Below the pieces are notes generated by a model. The model worked only from the letters and a program-made list of their open reading frames with translations. It was not told the origin of the DNA and made no database searches. From contig CM070500.1 of NCBI GenBank assembly GCA_036346375.1, positions 80,022,437-80,086,436 of the forward strand: a stretch of DNA of 64,000 nucleotides. The letters are read 5' to 3'. A program made the translations under genes and the position numbers. Each line of letters begins with the position of its first letter. Position 1 is the stretch's first letter. This stretch comes from Guadua angustifolia (Eukaryota > Streptophyta > Magnoliopsida > Poales > Poaceae). This document shows positions 54,500 to 64,000 of this stretch, piece by piece.

Positions 54500-55975
54500 A
54501 GGTAAGCTTTAAGAGCAATGCTTGTAGAATCCTCGATTCATCGGAGAGTTAGTTTCTTGGATTTCTAGATTTGGGAGGGTCTTTCGTGCTGATTTTTCTG
54601 CTTCTTCCGAGACTCTCTTGGTGTTTGATTGCTTCGAGTCCCATGATCTCTCCTTTCGCATAGGAGACTTGGTCACATTGGTTTTGATCATTTGACCAGA
54701 GTTAGCAACCGCGATCTTATTCGTGGTTTGCCCAAACTCAAGATGGTCAAAGACTTAGTTTGCTCTCCCCGCCGACATGGCAAAATGGTTATCGCTTTCA
54801 TCCTCCGATCCACCGTAGTGATGATCGATGCACCAGACAGCTTTTACACATGGACACTTTGTTGGTCCAAATAGAGTGCAACGGCAGGAGGGAAGTGGTA
54901 TGTCCTTGTCATTGTTGATGATTTTTCGAGATATTCTTGGGTATTTTTCATGGCCTCAAGGATGAGACTTTTCTCACTTTAGGGATTGGTTAGTAGGTTG
55001 TCTATTGAGCTCCCGGTGCATTACGAGCTATACGCAGATGATAATGGCACCGAGTTCAAAAATTCCTACTTTGAGAGTTTCTGTGGAGTCGGGTTAGAGC
55101 ATCAGTTCTCCTCTCCATACGCCCTCAAAGAAAATGGCGAGTGGAAAGGAAGAATAGGACCCCGTTGAGATGGCGGGACGATGCTAGATAAGTACAAGAC
55201 TCCTAGGAAGTTTTAATGAGGCTATAGCTACCGCTTGTCATGTTTCCAATCGCGTTTTCTTGAGAGCACATTTGCATCGCACTTCTTATGAGTTGAGGTA
55301 TGGGTAAAGCCCGGTGTTTCTCATTTTCGCTTTTGGTTGCAAGTGTTTCATCTTGAGGTCAGTAACCTAGATAAGTTTGAGTCTCGTTCTTCCGATGGTA
55401 TTTTTCCGGGTTACTCGACTTCTTCTCGTAGCTATAGGGTCTGGAGTTGTGATGTGAATAGGATCATAGAGACCTGTGACGTGGCCTTTGATGAGGCTAG
55501 CCCAGGAGCTAGACCTGATATTTCAGGCTCTTCTTATCCCTCCGAGACCATCTTTGTAGAGGATGAGGATGATGGAGATGATGGTGTCCCACCTGATCCA
55601 GTTCCCTCTACACCTGATGTGCCTCCTGTTTCCATTTCTGCACCTCAGGGAGACCAACCCTTGCCTTCGGACTCTTCTTCAGCGAGTGGCTCTGTTCCTA
55701 CCTCTTCTCCTCAAGAGGTAGAGGCCACTTCTGCTTCTGGTCCTCCACGACACATTCAGCGTTCTCATCCACCTGAGCAGATCATTGGTGATCTATTTGA
55801 GCGTGTTAATTACGCTACCAAAATCAGCTTATCTTCTTCTCGCCTTCACTCGCCTTTGTTGCCTCTTTTGAGCCAAAGGATGTTACTCATGCATTATCCG
55901 ATGAATCATGGATTAATGCTATGCATGAGGAACTGGAAAACTTTGAGAGGAACAAAGTTTAGCAGCTTGTAGAGC
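54500..55975 (+). pseudogene. Sirevirus-like integrase (pre-integrase, core and C-terminal linker)
   Basis: RLGHIGFDHLTRVSNRDLIR (about 54660) and GLPKLKMVKDLVCSP form the pre-integrase zinc region (PF13976). The second cysteine pair is altered (CSPRRHGK). The core shows YVLVIVDDFSRYSWVFFM near 54900 and ELYADDNGTEFKNSYFE near 55030, containing core Asp residues. The Glu of DDE is not evident, because ENGEWKGR replaces the usual NGVVERKN. A 211-codon frame at 55337-55972 holds SRSSDGIFPGYSTSSRSYRV, then an acidic, Pro/Ser-rich linker leading to RT. Several stops interrupt the gene. Confidence 0.8.
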
Positions 55976-56785
55976 CCCCATCTGGTCATAATGTCATTGG
56001 GACCAAGTGGGTGTTCAAAAACAAGCAGAGTGAGGATGGGGTTGTCGTCTTAACAAGGCTAGGCTAGTTGCACAGGGCTTCACTCAAAGTTGAGGGTCTT
56101 GACTTTGAGGAGACCTTTGCCCTCAGTAGCTAGACTAGAGGCAATTAGAATCCGCTTGCATTCTCTGCATCCGTGGCTTCAAACTCTATCAAATGGATGT
56201 TAAGAGTGCATTTCTCAATGGCTTCATTGAGGAAGAGGTGTATGTCAAGCAACCTCCAGGATTTGAGAACCCCAAATACCCAAACTATGTCTACAAGCTT
56301 TCCAAAGCCTTGTATGGACTTAAGCAGGCCCCTAGAGCTTGGTATGAGAGGCTTAAGTCCTATCTTCTCAGTCATGGTTTCAAAATGGGTATAGTAGACA
56401 AAACTTTATTCATCAGACACTAGGATTCTCATTTTCTTCTCGTCCAGATTTATGTGGACGATATTATCTTTGGTGGCTCATCTCAGTCTCTTGCGTCTCA
56501 TTTTTCTGAGGTGATGAGCACAGAATTTGAGATGAGTATGATGGGTGAGTTGAGCTACTTTCTCAGCTTCCAAATCAAGCAGGCTCGGGAGGGTACTTTC
56601 CTGCACCAAGGTAAGTATACTCGGGACCTCCTGAGGCGGTTTGATATGTCTAATGGAAAGCCTTTGATGACTCCTATGGCCACCACTGCTGTCCTTGAGC
56701 CCGATGAGGATGGTGAGCCTGCTGATCAAAAGGAGTTTCGGAGCATGATTGGCTCTCTTGTATCTTACTGCCTCGCGGCCGGACA
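55976..56785 (+). pseudogene. Sirevirus-like reverse transcriptase
   Basis: GTKWVFKNKQSEDG (about 56000) is followed, after stops, by MDVKSAFLNGFIEEEVYVKQ, PPGFENPKYPNYVYKLSKAL and YGLKQAPRAWYERLKSYLL (56193-56423). Then QIYVDDIIFGGSSQSLASHF holds the catalytic YVDD (about 56450), and GKYTRDLLRRFDMSNGKPL follows. These are RVT_2 (PF07727) motifs in correct order. An in-frame stop at 56421 and frame changes upstream break it. It lies between integrase and RNase H. Confidence 0.88.
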
Positions 56786-57340
56786 TACACTTTGCTGTGT
56801 GTATGTGTGCTCGCTTTCAGGCTTCTCCTCGCGTCTCTCATCGCCAGCGGTGAAGCGATCTTCAGTACCTCCGAGCTACCATTGATTATGGTATTTGGTA
56901 CTCTTCTTCCTCTTGTCTATCCCTTAGAGCCTTTTCCGATCTTGACTTTGTTTGGTTGTAGGATAGATAGGAAGAGCACTTTCGCACTTGCCAATTCATT
57001 GGCACTACTCTTGTTTCTTTGTCATCTAAGAAAATCGAGTCGCACTGATCCTTCACGAGGCCGAGTATGTTCTTTGCAGCCGATTCTTGTCAGAGCTGTG
57101 CTCTCGATGAAATCGACTGCGGGACTTTGGGTTAGAGATAGAGAGTGTTCCACTTTTCTCGTGATAACACTTCGCTATTTGCATTGCCAAGAACCAAAGT
57201 CAAACACTCCGGACCAAGCACATTGATATTAGATATCACTTCCTTAGAGACCATGTGGAGAAAGGAGACATAGTGCTTCAGCCAGGAGAGTGACCACCGG
57301 TTGGCGATATCTTTACCAAGCCTTTGGATAGCTCTAGGTT
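56786..57340 (+). pseudogene. Sirevirus-like RNase H remnant
   Basis: Scattered frames give copia RNase H words. ALPRTKVKHSG is followed by a block corresponding to HIDIRYHFLRDHVEKGDIVL at about 57220-57280, then YLYQAFG near 57310 and FVALRSELGV at about 57340. The catalytic Asp positions cannot be followed in one frame. It ends the recognisable pol gene. Confidence 0.65.
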
Positions 57341-58861
57341 TGTTGCCTTGAGGAGTGAGCTTGGAGTTGTGTGCCCTTACGGCCTTCTCGTGAGGGGGAG
57401 CCGATCAGATATTATGTATTATATTTTATTTCAGTTTTTCCTTTTGTATTGCTCTGGGTGCTTATGGGTTTTATTCCTTAGAGTTATGAGTTCACATCAC
57501 TTAGACTTCGGCATGCTTTGCATGGACCTCTCATCTTGTGCTTTAGGTTGCTATCATGCTTAATTAGTCATTCTCTCTTCTCTCTAGGTTGAGTTCCCTC
57601 ACAGCCTTATAAGTCTAGCGGTGTTGGGCCCCCTGGGTAGGCAGGTGCATGTGCACTCCTTAGTTTGGGATCTAGAGGCAGCTTTCCTATGTTAGTCATT
57701 GGGGAAGATGAGAGCGAGTCTGAGCCATAGTGTTCTCTACCATCTTTTCTATACTCTATAGCCACCCATTCATAGTTTCTTGACTTCTTCCCTCCATTCG
57801 TGTTTCGGCTTTAATTGAGTTCTTTTCGATCTTTCTTGAGCTTAATCTTGCTAATAACTCAATTTGAACCAGATTTGTGCTTAAAATGAAATCACATGTT
57901 GAGGGGGAGTTTAAAAATCTGTCTCATGCATTGCATATAGACTTGATTTTTCATTTTATGAGCTTTGTCTATTATGCACATGATCCATGTTTCATTTTAT
58001 ACACCATGCTATATTATGAAGAAAATTACTTGCTTAGATATGTCCAAGTTCATTTATCTTGCTAAGCTTACAAAAATTGAAAAATGAGCGTTAAAAGAAA
58101 AACTTGATAAAACATGTTGCGTTTACTTGCTAAGTTTCTTCTCTAGGTGTATTTGCCATGATTTGTGAAATTTCGAATTCTTTAGAGTCCCTATAGCAAC
58201 TTGGGTGAATCTTGTTTGATCCATACTTGAGTCCTTCACTAGCTTAACATGAAAATGCTAAAATGAAAGTGAAGCAAAATTGACTATTTTTGTGCAAGAT
58301 TAGACTCAACACCTCACATTCACAAGACGGCTTCTCATTGCACTTGAGATGAACTTGGAATGTGTTGTGTATGACCAAGATCATTCTCTTAAGAGTCCCT
58401 CTTGAGATGATCGATTATGGCTTGAGTCAATTGCTTTAAAAATGCAAAAAAAAACATATGTGGGTAAAGAATGCAAATAATGTCAAACATTTGCACCCTG
58501 CTATGTCTTTCAAAGATTCAAAGAAAATTTGCATACAATGAAAAAAAAGCTCGAAGGACCTTGTGTGCACTTCTAGATTCCCCAAAGTGTTGAGTAGGTT
58601 GAACTCTAGGTTTTCCATTTGATCCTTTGAATGGCTTTGCTTCTAGTTTTGAAACTAATGACAAGTGTTGCTCATGTTCAATCATGCTAAAAATGACATG
58701 GTTTTAATTAAATCTTGCTAGCAAAATAATTATTTGCATTTGGACATGCCTTAGCTTAGTCTATTTTTTGCCATAACTTAGCTTGGTGTCATAACTTGTC
58801 TTGTTGATCACATGGATAATCTTCAAAGCTCCCTTAGGCTGCATTACTTGCATAAAAACAA

Positions 58862-58876
58862 CAAAAAAAGGGGGAG
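58862..58876 (+). promoter_or_regulatory. Extra polypurine tract 1
   Basis: AAAAAAAGGGGGAGA, a copy of the AAGGGGGAG core found at the LTR edge. Repeated tracts in this place are a known Sirevirus feature. Confidence 0.65.
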
Positions 58877-58908
58877 AAAAGAAAATATCACCTTGATGCC
58901 TATATTGC

Positions 58909-58923
58909 CAAAAGGGGGAGAAA
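58909..58923 (+). promoter_or_regulatory. Extra polypurine tract 2
   Basis: CAAAAGGGGGAGAAA, a second internal copy of the AAGGGGGAG core. Confidence 0.65.
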
Positions 58924-59132
58924 TCGTAGAAAAGGCATCATTTTGCACTTAATTCTTCTTTCTTATGATCTTTGTTAATCTTTGCTATTGTTCATAGATC
59001 ATAAGCTGCCAATTTGGTCATGTTCTTCATTTCTATTTCTTTGATCAAGTTTGGCTTTGCATTCAAATTGCTTTCTTCTCTTTCTTCAAACTCAATACTT
59101 ATGCCTTTTCATGTGTTTGTCAATATACTCAT

Positions 59133-59143
59133 CAAGGGGGAGA
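59133..59143 (+). promoter_or_regulatory. Polypurine tract at the 3' LTR edge
   Basis: CAAGGGGGAGA ends directly before the LTR start TTGAAAGACC, so this copy primes plus-strand synthesis. Confidence 0.85.
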
Positions 59144-60816
59144 TTGAAAGACCATGTGGAGGTCTATCCTTGTGTGTGATGAGTAATTGACAAGATTTGA
59201 GATTGGATTGATTTGAAATTGAGTTTGATTTGAATTGGATCTTCAAATTGAAGAAATTTGAGTGTTGGTTGCTTTTCCTAGTGCTACCAGGCCTAGGGCG
59301 AGTAACAGGACCATTGAGCATAATTATGATTGATTAATGATTTTGTTTGATGCAATGCACTCATGTGAGTGGTTGCATGGATTGACTTTGAGTCAAGTCG
59401 TGGACTTGTGCTCGGATCGTTGTTTGTTTATTAGTGTGCGTGTGTTGCTCGAGGCTTAACGTGGTCGATGACGGACCGAACTAGGTTCATGGAGGAACCG
59501 AGGTTTGGGACTAGGTTCAGGAGGAATCGAGGTCTGGTGGTCGAGGATGTCATGCGTATGCGTTCGGGCTAGGGAAGGTGCACACGAAAAGTGGTTAGTC
59601 ACGTGAGTTGGCGGGCGGGCCGTCTGGCGATGCATGTGTGAATTTTGGGTTGTATGCATATATTGGGCCAGGTGGATATGCATATATGTGTTTGGGTTTT
59701 GAGTTGTATAAAAGGACTTGAAACCTGATCAATGAAAAAAAAGCTTTTTGTATACTGACCTCGGTTGTTTTTATTGATGCAGCGGTGTGCTACATTCGTA
59801 ATTTGGCTTTTCTTGGCATACATCTCCTGGCGACTTGAAGGCAGGAGAACGTGAAGCTAGCCATACGTCTGCATGCATGCAAGGAAAAAGTCAGCGACTA
59901 GATAATTGGTTTTCCTTGTGACCGCGCATGCACATGCAAGCATAGATGAGGGCGACTAGAAGCTGATCGTGTGGTGGCATGCATGCATATTAGACGACTA
60001 GATAATTCCGTGTGTATTGCGGCCAGAATTTTGTTTTCTTGCTTTCCTGGTGACTTGGCCGGCTTCGGTGACTTGTATGCATGCATGAGGTTGCGGCCTT
60101 TGCGTTTTTCATGGGCGACTAGAAATTTTGGTTCTGCATGCATGCGTAGGTGCTCCAGTAGCCTGGCGACAAAAAGTGGCGGCGGCATTACAGCACCAAA
60201 ATTTTGTATTTTGTTCTTTGTTGTTTCGCAGGATTGTTCTTGTGTTCCAGTGCTGCTGCGTTGCATCTCTTCGAACTTCATCCGTCGAGGTTCGGATCGG
60301 CAGGAGCCAAGCGGCGACAAGAGGGGAACGACGAGTCAAGATTGAATCGGAGGAACGGTGATTAAATGGCGGTGTTTTTCGTCGATATTTTTGTTTGCAT
60401 GCATGCAGGTTTTGGCGATTGATTAAAGGCGACTAGAAGTTGAGCTCGCTTTTGGCTTTTGTTCCTCCGGCGGCTGTGCAAGCGAAATCTCGTAATTAAG
60501 GTTTGATTAATTCTCGTCATTACTTATACAGTCAAATTACGAAGCCAATATCTTTAGATCTATAGATCCGATCGAGTTGATTTTTGTTGGGTTAAATTCA
60601 TTATTGAATCTAGTTTATACAGTTAAAATTTCATTTTGATCTAACGGTGGGATCTTTAGTAATTACTGTTTTAGTGAACATAGGTTAATCTATTTTTGTC
60701 AAAACCGAAACAGTTTTTCCTAATGTTGTTTAGGGGGTTTTAAGAATCACCAAAAATTTGTTTTAGCTTCCGCTCAATCATTCACCCCCCTCTGATTGAC
60801 GCCATCCGATCCTACA
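59144..60816 (+). repeat. 3' LTR of the Sirevirus-like element
   Basis: Matches 49779-51418 over its length, with the same TATA box, TGCATGCATGC palindromes and CGACTAGA words (about 59896, 59953, 59996, 60115, 60428). It ends CCGATCCTACA and is followed by the AATTC duplication. Confidence 0.9.
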
Positions 60817-60851
60817 AATTCATTTCCCGCCACTTTTGCTTTTCACCGGGC

Positions 60852-60860
60852 TATATATAT
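60852..60860 (+). promoter_or_regulatory. TATA box of the PMD antisense gene
   Basis: TATATATAT lies about 120 bp before the predicted start at 60981. The insertion of the copia element at 60816 now separates this promoter from upstream sequence. Confidence 0.5.
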
Positions 60861-60980
60861 GCGGGACCCCCACGGTCACTTTCACGCTTCCCAGCTCTTG
60901 AACCTCCTTCAATCGGCTTTCTTCCTCAATCGACTTCCTGCACCTGCGCTCAAGCTCAGACAGACCATCAATCGGCTTGA

Positions 60981-63831
60981 ATGGATCCTTCTCAGGTACT
61001 GATCCCAATCCCTGAAAGTGAAGACCAATACTACCTAGGGCCAGTAGGAAATTCGTCTGCTGACGTCGTAATTAACGAAGAAATCACTAGGCTTCCTTTA
61101 TCGGCTCAAGGTTACACCATAACAGAGAATGGGGTAAAAGTTTTAGGGCTTGGCCGACGGCTCTTAAAGGATGGAGGAGTTGGTATATTCGAGTATCGGC
61201 CCAAAAGAGGTCTGAATGGGAGAGAATGGGCATAGCCGAGTGCCTTCCTTTAAGCCTAGCCTGCCCAGAAGCCAATGAGCCCTTGGTGGCCACGGCGTGC
61301 TATTTCTGGTCCGACACTTTTAATGCTTTTCTCTTCTGAACTGGCCCCATCGGCCCAACACTTCTAGACGTAGCAGAGTTGTGTTGCCTTAGGCCTGATG
61401 GAGAGCAATTGTCGGCTTTTAGTGGCAAACTCCAATACAAGCTAATCCGATCCAAGGGCGAAGGGTGGTCAAAGTATATTCAGCACAACAATAAAGTGAA
61501 TGGACTTGTATCGGCTGAAGAGCATGTGGCCTTCCTTAATCTTTGGCTGGAGAGATTTCTGTTTTGTGGAGCTTCCCTTGGGCCGACTCAAGTGTACCAA
61601 TATGTGGCAGAACAACTGGTTGAGGGTCGTCGGCTTGCACTGGGCAAGATGTTTCTTGGAGCCGTGTATCAGATGATGCATGTCATCCGGAGTCGGCCTT
61701 TTTCTGGTTTTGCTCAATTCGTCGTTGGCAACATAGGCGGTCCAATGTGGTTTATTCAACTCTGGCTTTATAGTATATTCAGCCGATCACTTATCTCTGA
61801 ACCCTTGGAGGACTCGGCCTTCCCTCGCGAGGATTACCCTGAAGGCACCACACCGTAGTATAGAGCCAGTCGATCATATGGAGAGAGATTGGTGATGTGC
61901 TCCAGTGATGATACCAAAATTACTCAAGCCGATTTCAAGAAATACTTGTCATTTTTCCTTAATCTGGACAATCAGGTTTTAAATACAGACTTCTTTTCTT
62001 ACACCAATGAAGCTGACTTCCAATGGCCTTCGTTTCTTCGTTTAGAAGCTGACAGCTCTTTGATGTCTAAACAAACTATAGAATTGTATCGGATTTTCAT
62101 TTCTCCTGCATCCTTTACGTCGGCGAACTCCCGCAAGGACTTTTCGGTAGTCGTCGAAGTTTTATCATACCTTCGTACCGCCAATTAGGTTTTGGCCAGG
62201 TAACACCTAGTCTCCCTCTGCTCGACCGGCTACAGCCAAGATCGAAGGTGAAAAACATTGTCCAAGCTGAACTGCTTTCAACACTGTCCGACGAACTCCA
62301 AATCCTCCACTTGCCACATTTTATTCTGAACTCTCGTCGAGCCGGTCAGTTTTCAGCCTGGTGGTCACTGATAGCAGAGGCCCTTTATTTGGACCGCTCA
62401 CTGTCGGCCATCATAGAAAAATTCTTACCAGACTACCATGAGCCGACGGTAGTTTCCTCCAGCAGCAGCAGCTCAAGTGAGGATAGCTCTTCGGATTCTC
62501 CTCTAGTACTTCGGGTTATACTAACTCGTCGGTAGCTGTAGAGGTATCGGCTTATTCCATAAGATCTTCATGCCAACAAATTTGATTTTGCTTGTCTTTT
62601 AACCATTCAATATTTTGTCCCCTACAGGACACTGCTGCGGGAAAGGCTATCATCGACCCATCGGCTGGGGGATCCAAAGGAAAAAGGCCACATCAGTCGA
62701 TTGGTTTGACCGGCTACACTTCCGGTAACCTCCGGGTGCAAAGCCCATCTTTATCGGAGATTGAGAAGGAAAGAAAGTCCAGTAAGTACTTTTATCATAG
62801 CCGATAAATATTTCCTGCTTATATCCTTGCTTATCCCGTAGCTTGTTTTCAGAAAAACCCAAGTCTACCAAGATCCCAGCCAGAAAAAACCCAAAACGCA
62901 AGGAGCAAAGCGCCGAAAGTTCACCTCACCCACCGGCTTTCAGCGAGGTAAGCACTATACCACTTTTATCTTCAAGAGTTACTAACTTTAAGTCACTGAC
63001 CTCATGATACTTTTTTAGCTGACGGCATCTGTTCAAATTGCTGGCATTTTGACCGAACTCCAAGGCACTTCTGCTAATCCTCCTGTGACTTCGAAGCCTC
63101 CAACCCCTCCATCACCTGCTCCATCGGCTCTCCCCACGCCTGACATCGCACCTGATGATTTATCTAATCTCCTTGGTTTCTCTTTGGACGAGCTGGTCGA
63201 CCCCGAAGAGATGGCGACGGATGATTATCCAGGGGATATCCGCAAAATCATTGATGTATCACTGGAGGCATCAGCTTCGGTGGTTAAATCTGCGCCAAAC
63301 ATGCAAGAAAAACTGAATCGACTTTTAATAGCTGTGAGCCAGCCGGAGGCCGAAATTCTCGCCAGCGCACAATCCATCCGCGACGCGATGGCTGACGTTG
63401 AAGCCGATCTACCACCAAAAGCTATGGAGGCACTTTTAAATGTTTGCCATATAGATGAAAGGAAGGCAGAAGTTGATGCAACAAATGCTAGAATCGCTCA
63501 ACGCCAGACCCAAGAAGCCGACCAACGCCGACTGGACAAACTGTTTGCCGAAGCTAAGGCCCAGAATAAGTATGACGACACTACAACATTATTTGTAGCC
63601 ACCAAGTCTTCTGTCCAGAAATTAGAATCAACCAAGAAGCAACTTGAAGAAGAATTGGCCAAAGTAAACCAGCAGTTGGCCGACAGCCTCGCGACTCTTA
63701 ATGCAACATCTGCTTCTTTAAAAGTCCAAAAGGACGAAGTTGGCCAAGCCGTTGCAAAAGCCAAGAAACAATCAGCCAAAGTTGTTCCTGTGTGCTGCGA
63801 TCATCCAGGTAAAGAGAACGGAGGAACTTGA
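60981..63831 (+). pseudogene. Antisense gene of the second Tat-type element: plant mobile domain plus coiled-coil C-terminus, spliced
   Basis: It starts MDPSQVLIPIPESED at 60981. A stop at 61233-61235 and a probable frameshift separate this from the next frame (61379-61858). That frame carries the plant mobile domain (PMD, PF10536): EEHVAFLNLWLERFLFCGAS, VEGRRLALGKMFLGAVYQMM and GGPMWFIQLWLYSIF at about 61736. More of the domain is in 61889-62188 and 62248-62543, with a Ser/Asp-rich linker and a frame change near 62505. Introns fit in phase: 62544-62627 (GT..CTACAG), 62782-62852 (GTAAGTA..TTTCAG) and 62948-63018 (GTAAGC..TTTTAG). The orientation is opposite to the host element, as for Tat antisense ORFs. 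Frameshifts suggest a pseudogene. Function is unknown, though PMD proteins can act in silencing. Confidence 0.75.
63019..63831 (+). CDS. Last exon of the PMD antisense gene: proline-rich then coiled coil, open throughout
   Basis: After the acceptor TTTTTTAG at 63018 the frame stays open for 270 codons. It has a Pro/Ser-rich segment (PVTSKPPTPPSPAPSALP), an acidic region (DDLSNLLGFSLDELVDPEEM), then a long Lys/Glu/Gln/Ala helix (QRQTQEADQRRLDKLFAEAK; STKKQLEEELAKVNQQLADS) with heptad spacing, likely a coiled coil for oligomerisation. The two exons just before it (62628-62781 and 62853-62947) join it in phase and are basic (KKPKSTKIPARKNPKRKEQ), possibly a nuclear-targeting stretch. The last nine or so residues, after KVVP, may come from another insertion starting near 63789. 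Confidence 0.65.
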   Translation: MTASVQIAGILTELQGTSANPPVTSKPPTPPSPAPSALPTPDIAPDDLSNLLGFSLDELVDPEEMATDDYPGDIRKIIDVSLEASASVVKSAPNMQEKLNRLLIAVSQPEAEILASAQSIRDAMADVEADLPPKAMEALLNVCHIDERKAEVDATNARIAQRQTQEADQRRLDKLFAEAKAQNKYDDTTTLFVATKSSVQKLESTKKQLEEELAKVNQQLADSLATLNATSASLKVQKDEVGQAVAKAKKQSAKVVPVCCDHPGKENGGT

Positions 63832-64000
63832 AGAACAAGAAAGCCGAAGAAAAAAAGGGACGAAGAGCGAGATAGAGGCGGGGAGATCTTCTTTCTTTTC
63901 CAACGCGTGCCCGATCATTACACAAGTCTCGTATTTATACTTCCATCCGATGCCCTTACATAAGGCCCACGACGAAACACAACACACGACACAACTTCGT
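63789..64000 (-). repeat. Possible LTR of another element at the right edge
   Basis: From TGTGTGCTGCG at 63789 the sequence no longer looks like the antisense gene. On the minus strand there is a TATA-like GTATAAATAC (complement of 63931-63940), followed by a transcript-leader-like stretch ending in CACACA at 63789. This fits the tail of a minus-strand LTR whose start is outside the window. It could equally be the gene's own 3' flank. Confidence 0.3.

Larger units (their letters stand above)
57341..59132 (+). other. Sirevirus-like 3' untranslated stretch; no env-like ORF recognised
   Basis: About 1.8 kb between pol and the 3' LTR. Some Sireviruses carry an envelope-like ORF here, but only short frames are present and none has a convincing membrane or coiled-coil layout. 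Two extra polypurine tracts lie near the right end. Confidence 0.55.
49774..60821 (+). mobile_element. Sirevirus-like Ty1/copia retrotransposon, full length with decayed pol
   Basis: The element spans 49779-60816, flanked by AATTC at 49774-49778 and 60817-60821. Direct repeats of 1,640 and 1,673 bp form the LTRs. The PBS at 51421 matches initiator-Met tRNA. Then come gag with a CCHC knuckle, a coiled-coil stretch, protease, integrase, RT and RNase H, followed by a 1.8-kb non-coding stretch with repeated polypurine tracts. Long LTRs, repeated tracts and the gag sequence point to the Sirevirus genus. It is inserted between the 3' LTR and the antisense gene of the second Tat element. The LTRs differ by scattered substitutions and indels, so the insertion is not recent. 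Confidence 0.9.

Noticed and set aside
57324..57563. Hydrophobic 79-codon frame as a possible env-like protein
   Set aside because: Its start overlaps the end of the copia pol reading (FVALRSELGV), and the hydrophobic run comes from T-rich sequence. There is no signal peptide or surface-domain layout.

Overview
This window is repeat-rich grass (Poaceae-like) nuclear DNA and consists almost entirely of nested, decayed transposable elements. I found no intact host gene. The only host-like coding trace is a 35-codon S-domain receptor-kinase fragment (1079-1186). The grass assignment is inferred from the element mix: Tat-lineage Ty3/gypsy elements with antisense ORFs, a Sirevirus-like Ty1/copia element, a CACTA end with its subterminal repeats, and a degenerate plant-type 5S rRNA sequence.

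Left part (1-5.6 kb). A minus-strand Ty1/copia pol remnant covers 1804-4336, with a probable 3' LTR at about 1190-1609. It has been hit twice. A 1,009-bp gypsy solo LTR (2150-3158) with a perfect 5-bp duplication, GGATT, splits its RNase H. A CACTA terminus starting at 4340 cuts off its RT. Only one end of that CACTA element is visible.

Middle part (5.2-42.2 kb). A chimeric unit recurs about six times, at roughly 5.2, 8.9, 13.3, 19.35, 25.1 and 28.96 kb. Reading left to right, a full unit has a CACTA-like stretch, a degenerate 5S rRNA sequence, about 200 bp of a truncated gypsy 3' LTR, a plus-strand antisense ORF of the Tat type, a GATCGCC-rich stretch, then minus-strand integrase, a GC-rich minisatellite and RNase H. 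The last unit runs on into the 5' half of the gypsy element: RNase H, RT, protease, gag, and a 5' LTR at 41074-42161, all minus strand. Two blocks, about 6.44-13.3 kb and 29.1-37.06 kb, still follow the unit's landmark order. Their bases look distorted by homopolymer inflation and dropped bases, which reads as bad consensus rather than biology. Long ORFs inside these blocks are not genes.

Right part (42.2-64 kb). LTR-like AT-rich debris surrounds a broken CACTA TNP2 transposase (45.35-46.2 kb). From 48931 a second Tat-type gypsy element begins: a minus-strand 3' LTR, a polypurine tract, and a spliced plus-strand antisense gene carrying a plant mobile domain (60981-63831). An 11-kb Sirevirus-like copia element (49779-60816) is inserted in it. 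That insertion is defined by 1.64/1.67-kb LTRs, an initiator-Met PBS, repeated polypurine tracts and an AATTC target duplication. Its gag is long and readable, and its pol is broken by frameshifts and stops.

Nothing here looks like a functional new system. The strongest unusual signal is the recurring 5S-CACTA-gypsy chimera. It may be a real tandem amplification or partly an assembly product.
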